From positions 62,001-126,000 of the forward strand of contig JBDHJR010000001.1 in the NCBI GenBank assembly GCA_039586815.1: 64,000 bases of DNA, given 5' to 3'. Both the position numbers and the translations under genes were made by a program. The notes under the pieces were generated by a model that was not told the origin of the DNA, searched no databases, and saw only the letters and a program-made list of their open reading frames with translations. Shown here one piece after another: positions 61,325 to 64,000 of the stretch (the first letter of the stretch is position 1; each line of letters begins with the position of its first letter). Source of the stretch: WVYX01 sp039586815. GTDB lineage: Bacteria > Gemmatimonadota > Gemmatimonadetes > Gemmatimonadales > GWC2-71-9.

Positions 61325-61908
61325 CGCCTGGCCATCCCGTATGCGACCGGAACGTGCACCACCAGGGCGATTGTCCAGGCCAGGGCCATCACCGCGGCGT
61401 GGGCTGGGGCGAGCCGCGTGAGAGTCAGGAGCGCGAACACGACTACGGCGACACCGAGCGTCTGCCCGGCAACGGCAAACACCGAGCTGCCCTTCTCGCT
61501 CAGCACGGCGTACACCCACGCTCCCAGCCACGCGAGGAGGGCCGATCCCATCCACCACACGGAGACGTACCAGAAGCCGCTGCCGCCACCCACCTGGTCC
61601 CACGTCCAGTGATACAGGTCGAGCGGACGCAGCAGCGCCGTGTCGATCACCGTGAACGTCAGCGCCCCGAGCAATCCCACCAGCGCGGCCCACGCGATGC
61701 CGTCCACATTTCTGGGGCGCACCCACGAGGCCGGCAGGTAACTGAACACCAGCCCGCCGATCAGCACGAGCACCGACTGCACGATCGTCTCCACCGTGCC
61801 GGTCACGCCCCGGGAGATCAGCGCAAACGCCGTCACTCCCAGTGCGGTGATGGCCCCCAACTTGAGGCCGCCTCCCACTATGGTGCGTACGTCGGCCGTA
61901 GATGTCAT
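61321..61908 (-). CDS. Polytopic membrane protein, unknown
   Basis: 195 residues with five or six helices and the polar stretch RPRNVDGIAWAALVG between helices 2 and 3. I do not recognise a family. It is translationally coupled to the small membrane gene behind it. Confidence 0.6.
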   Translation of the reverse strand: MTSTADVRTIVGGGLKLGAITALGVTAFALISRGVTGTVETIVQSVLVLIGGLVFSYLPASWVRPRNVDGIAWAALVGLLGALTFTVIDTALLRPLDLYHWTWDQVGGGSGFWYVSVWWMGSALLAWLGAWVYAVLSEKGSSVFAVAGQTLGVAVVVFALLTLTRLAPAHAAVMALAWTIALVVHVPVAYGMARR

Positions 61909-61950
61909 GCGCGAGGCCCTCGGGTCCCCCGGGTGAACGCCGGGGAAGTT

Positions 61951-61976
61951 AGGCGGTAGGTCGGTGAGGCGGTAGG
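61951..61976. repeat. Direct repeat upstream of the membrane-protein gene
   Basis: AGGCGGTAGG occurs twice, separated by six bases, in the 76-bp gap between coaX and the membrane gene. Sixteen-base spacing between repeats is compatible with a protein binding one and a half helical turns apart, but it is short and may be chance. Confidence 0.35.
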
Positions 61977-61984
61977 CTCGGCGA

Positions 61985-62764
61985 TCACTCTTCCAACCCC
62001 AAGGCGAGCGCCGCGAGCCTCAGGCCCAGCAGTGTGAGGTTGGGCTCCACCGCCTCGATCTCCTGGCACAGCGGCGCTATGGTATCGGCCAACCCACCTG
62101 TCGCAACCACATAGGGCGTATCCTCACCCGGCCACTCGGCCTTGATGCGTCGCACCAACCCGTCCACCGAGTCGGCGGTCCCCAGCAGTACTCCTGCCCG
62201 GATACAGTCTTCGGTGCGGCGGCCGATCACCCGATCGGGTGGCACGAGCTCCGTGCCGGGCAGCTTTGCCGCACGGCGTGTGAGATTGTCGGCGGCGGTG
62301 TACACGCCCGGCGCGATCACTCCCCCCAGAAAGGTGCCGTCCTTGGTGATGCAGTCGAACGTGGTGGCGGTACCGAAGTCCACGATGACGGTGTCGCGCC
62401 CGTAGATCTCCTTCGCCGCCAGGGTATTCACCACACGGTCGGCTCCCACGCTATGCGGCTCGTCAACATCGAGCGTGACGGGGAGCGGAGAGCCGGGCCC
62501 CACGTGCGTGGGGCTCAACCCGAGCGCCAGCTCGATCCCCCCGGCTAACACCTCGGTCACTCCGGGCGCAACCGACGCCTGGACCGCCGCGCGCACCTCG
62601 TGGGTGGAGTGACCCGCATGTGTGAGGAACGAGGTGAGCATCGCGGCCCACTCGTCAGGCGTTCTCGTGGTGACCGTGGTGACTCGCCAGTGGGCGATCA
62701 GCCGGTCGCCCACGAACAGCCCGAGCGTGATCTCGGTGTTACCGACGTCTACGGCGAGGAGCAC
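61985..62764 (-). CDS. coaX: Type III pantothenate kinase
   Basis: 259 residues, GTG start. First step of coenzyme A synthesis. ASKHA-fold motifs: AVDVGNTEITLGLF (phosphate 1), HSVGADRVVN, VIVDFGTATTFDC (phosphate 2), GGVIAPGV and LLGTADSVDGL. Type III enzymes are insensitive to CoA feedback. In many genomes coaX directly follows birA; here a 325-residue membrane gene lies between coaX and a birA fragment. Confidence 0.95.
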   Translation of the reverse strand: MLLAVDVGNTEITLGLFVGDRLIAHWRVTTVTTRTPDEWAAMLTSFLTHAGHSTHEVRAAVQASVAPGVTEVLAGGIELALGLSPTHVGPGSPLPVTLDVDEPHSVGADRVVNTLAAKEIYGRDTVIVDFGTATTFDCITKDGTFLGGVIAPGVYTAADNLTRRAAKLPGTELVPPDRVIGRRTEDCIRAGVLLGTADSVDGLVRRIKAEWPGEDTPYVVATGGLADTIAPLCQEIEAVEPNLTLLGLRLAALALGLEE

Positions 62765-62770
62765 GGAGCG

Positions 62771-63748
62771 CTACCTGATACCGCGCAGCAGTCCCTTGCG
62801 CCGCCACACGACGTAGCCCAGCACGCCGACGGCGATCAAGTGTGCCGCGAGGAACTCCCACCCGAGTGCCTGCACCTCTCCGCCGGCGGAGGGGGGCATG
62901 GCATGGATCAGCGAAGCGTGGCCTGCCGTAACCACCGCCGTGTACACGCTGGCCACCAACAGCGTCCCGGAGAGCACGTAAACCGACCCGGCTCCCGCGG
63001 CACCGAGTGCCGCCAGCCACCACGGAGGGGTGACGCCGGTGAGCGCCGGCGCCACTGCGAGCCACCAGACGAGTGCGGCCGTCGCCGAAGCGAGCACGAG
63101 GACGAGCCCCGCGTGATCGGGGTGGCCGATGAGCAAGCGGCGAAACGCCAGCTCGGACGTCACGAGCCCGGCGGGTACGCCGATAGCCGTGAGGAAGACC
63201 AGTGCGTCGACAGCGCTGGTGCTGCAACCGGCCACCTCCGGTCCCCCTTGGGCGGACAGCAGGCAGAAGGCACCTCCTCCGCCCCCGCCGAGCGTGAGAC
63301 CCGCGACGGCCACCAGCCACGGCGCCAAGCCGGCTACCGCGGCAGTCACGTACCATTCGAGGAAGCCGCGTTGCTGCACCAGGGCCAGTGCGAAGCCCCA
63401 TGCGAGCACGCCGCCCACGACCACGAAGAACATCCCGGGGCTGAGCAGTGCCGCGAGCTCCACGGATCGTGAGGGGCGGGTGGCAACGATCAGCGCTCCA
63501 ACCACGAGGGCAACGACGACCAGCATGATCGTCGAGAACTCTTTGCGCCACGGCCCGTTGGGCCAGAGCCCCAGTGGAAGGTGCATGCCGCGCAGGATGA
63601 ACCCCGCAACGATGCCGAGGCTGAGCGGAGCGATCGCGTCGCCCGTCACGCCGTGCAGCGTATCGGTGTGCAGCAGCCACCACGCCGCGATCACCAGCAG
63701 GATCGCCGCGACGCCTCGCGCCCACAGCGGCAGGTCAAGCTGCGGCAA
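62771..63748 (-). CDS. Polytopic membrane protein, unknown
   Basis: 325 residues, about ten hydrophobic helices. The start is TTG 63748, supported by GGGAGG six bases upstream; no ATG or GTG is suitably placed. Helix-rich with short loops; one loop carries two cysteines (AFCLLSAQGGPEVAGCSTSA). No family recognised. It overlaps the 3' end of the biotin-ligase-like fragment by 14 nt. Confidence 0.65.
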   Translation of the reverse strand: MPQLDLPLWARGVAAILLVIAAWWLLHTDTLHGVTGDAIAPLSLGIVAGFILRGMHLPLGLWPNGPWRKEFSTIMLVVVALVVGALIVATRPSRSVELAALLSPGMFFVVVGGVLAWGFALALVQQRGFLEWYVTAAVAGLAPWLVAVAGLTLGGGGGGAFCLLSAQGGPEVAGCSTSAVDALVFLTAIGVPAGLVTSELAFRRLLIGHPDHAGLVLVLASATAALVWWLAVAPALTGVTPPWWLAALGAAGAGSVYVLSGTLLVASVYTAVVTAGHASLIHAMPPSAGGEVQALGWEFLAAHLIAVGVLGYVVWRRKGLLRGIR

Positions 63749-64000
63749 TGCCGCCTCCCAGGATTCGTTGCACTTCCTGTTCGGTCTCCACCAAAAGTAC
63801 GCCTCCCAGCCTGCGGTCGCTCAGGACGACATCATTGGGCCACTTGAGCCGCGCCGCCACCTCAAGGTCGCCCAATGACAGCGCCGCCGCGAGCCCCACC
63901 CGCAATGCCCGTACGATGTCACCGCACCAGCGCCCAGACGATCGTCGCGGCACCGAGCGCCCAGCAGTACGGCGCAAAGCGGTGGAACGCCCCACGTCTG
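63735..64000 (-). pseudogene. birA: Truncated biotin-protein ligase-like gene, runs off the window
   Basis: The open frame continues past base 64000. The recognisable part is LRVGLAAALSLGDLEVAARL followed by KWPNDVVLSDRRLGGVLLVE, the core of the BPL/LplA catalytic domain. It stops about 20 residues later, where intact BirA still needs about 100 residues of catalytic and C-terminal domain. Upstream of about 63905 the frame no longer resembles BirA, and the other two frames hold BirA-like bits, so a frameshift is possible. It may be a decayed copy. Confidence 0.5.

Overview
This is a 64 kb chromosomal stretch from a high-GC, diderm (LPS-making), menaquinone-using bacterium. The gene content fits Gemmatimonadota best: Kdo synthesis next to lpt genes, the futalosine menaquinone route, a 14-gene nuo operon, a membrane-tailed Ser/Thr kinase, a DUF2955 efflux set and many short-spaced minus-strand operons. 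The phylum call is an inference from gene content; there is no rRNA here to test it. I see no tRNA, rRNA, CRISPR array, IS element or prophage. Coding density is very high and no gene-free stretch exceeds 300 bases.

Layout. (1) 1-5028, minus: kdsB-pyrG-kdsA-lptC-OstA-like-(lptB start), the Kdo/LPS export operon. (2) 5124-7755, minus: ispF-DedA-xer recombinase-trpG. (3) 7864-9813, plus: Ser/Thr kinase, convergent with the next run. (4) 20346 down to 9810, minus: yceD-rpmF-plsX-fabH-fabD-fabG-acpP-fabF-mqnE-mqnA-mqnC-purE-aminotransferase, one tightly packed run joining fatty-acid and menaquinone synthesis; ndk lies just upstream. (5) 21032-24446: three exported proteins of poorly known function. 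(6) 24534-29283, minus: AI-2E-type permease, HlyD adaptor, DUF2955 pump and outer-membrane factor. (7) 29333-33414, minus: arcC-sucC-sucD-EIIA/CBS gene, ending in the C-terminal remnant of a Na+/H+ antiporter. (8) 33458-51314, minus: complete nuoA-N for respiratory complex I, followed without a clear break by a phosphomanno/phosphoglucomutase and a UPF0182 protein. (9) 51496-55249: dcd, a zinc-ribbon membrane protein, a YIP1 protein, a DUF2914 protein and an SMP-30-like lipoprotein. (10) 55327-61044: an exported amidohydrolase (minus) divergent from a plus-strand cluster of GNAT, NSAR/OSBS-type racemase, M20 amidohydrolase and metallo-beta-lactamase fold protein. (11) 61055-64000, minus: small membrane proteins, coaX and a truncated biotin-ligase-like fragment.

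The most interesting system is the GNAT-NSAR-M20 cluster. It matches the three-enzyme pathway (N-succinyltransferase, N-succinyl-amino-acid racemase, desuccinylase) known from Geobacillus for irreversible conversion of D- to L-amino acids. Because this genome makes menaquinone by the futalosine route (mqnA, mqnC and mqnE are here), the menC-like gene is unlikely to serve classical menaquinone synthesis. Regulatory signals of note are five promoter-like sites whose -10 box sits only 6-9 nt before the start codon (predicted leaderless mRNAs), and a perfect 15-bp palindrome inside the nuo promoter. Other oddities are a CX5CX2C cluster motif in MqnE, a PurE lacking a conserved histidine, the antiporter remnant and the shortened BirA-like gene.
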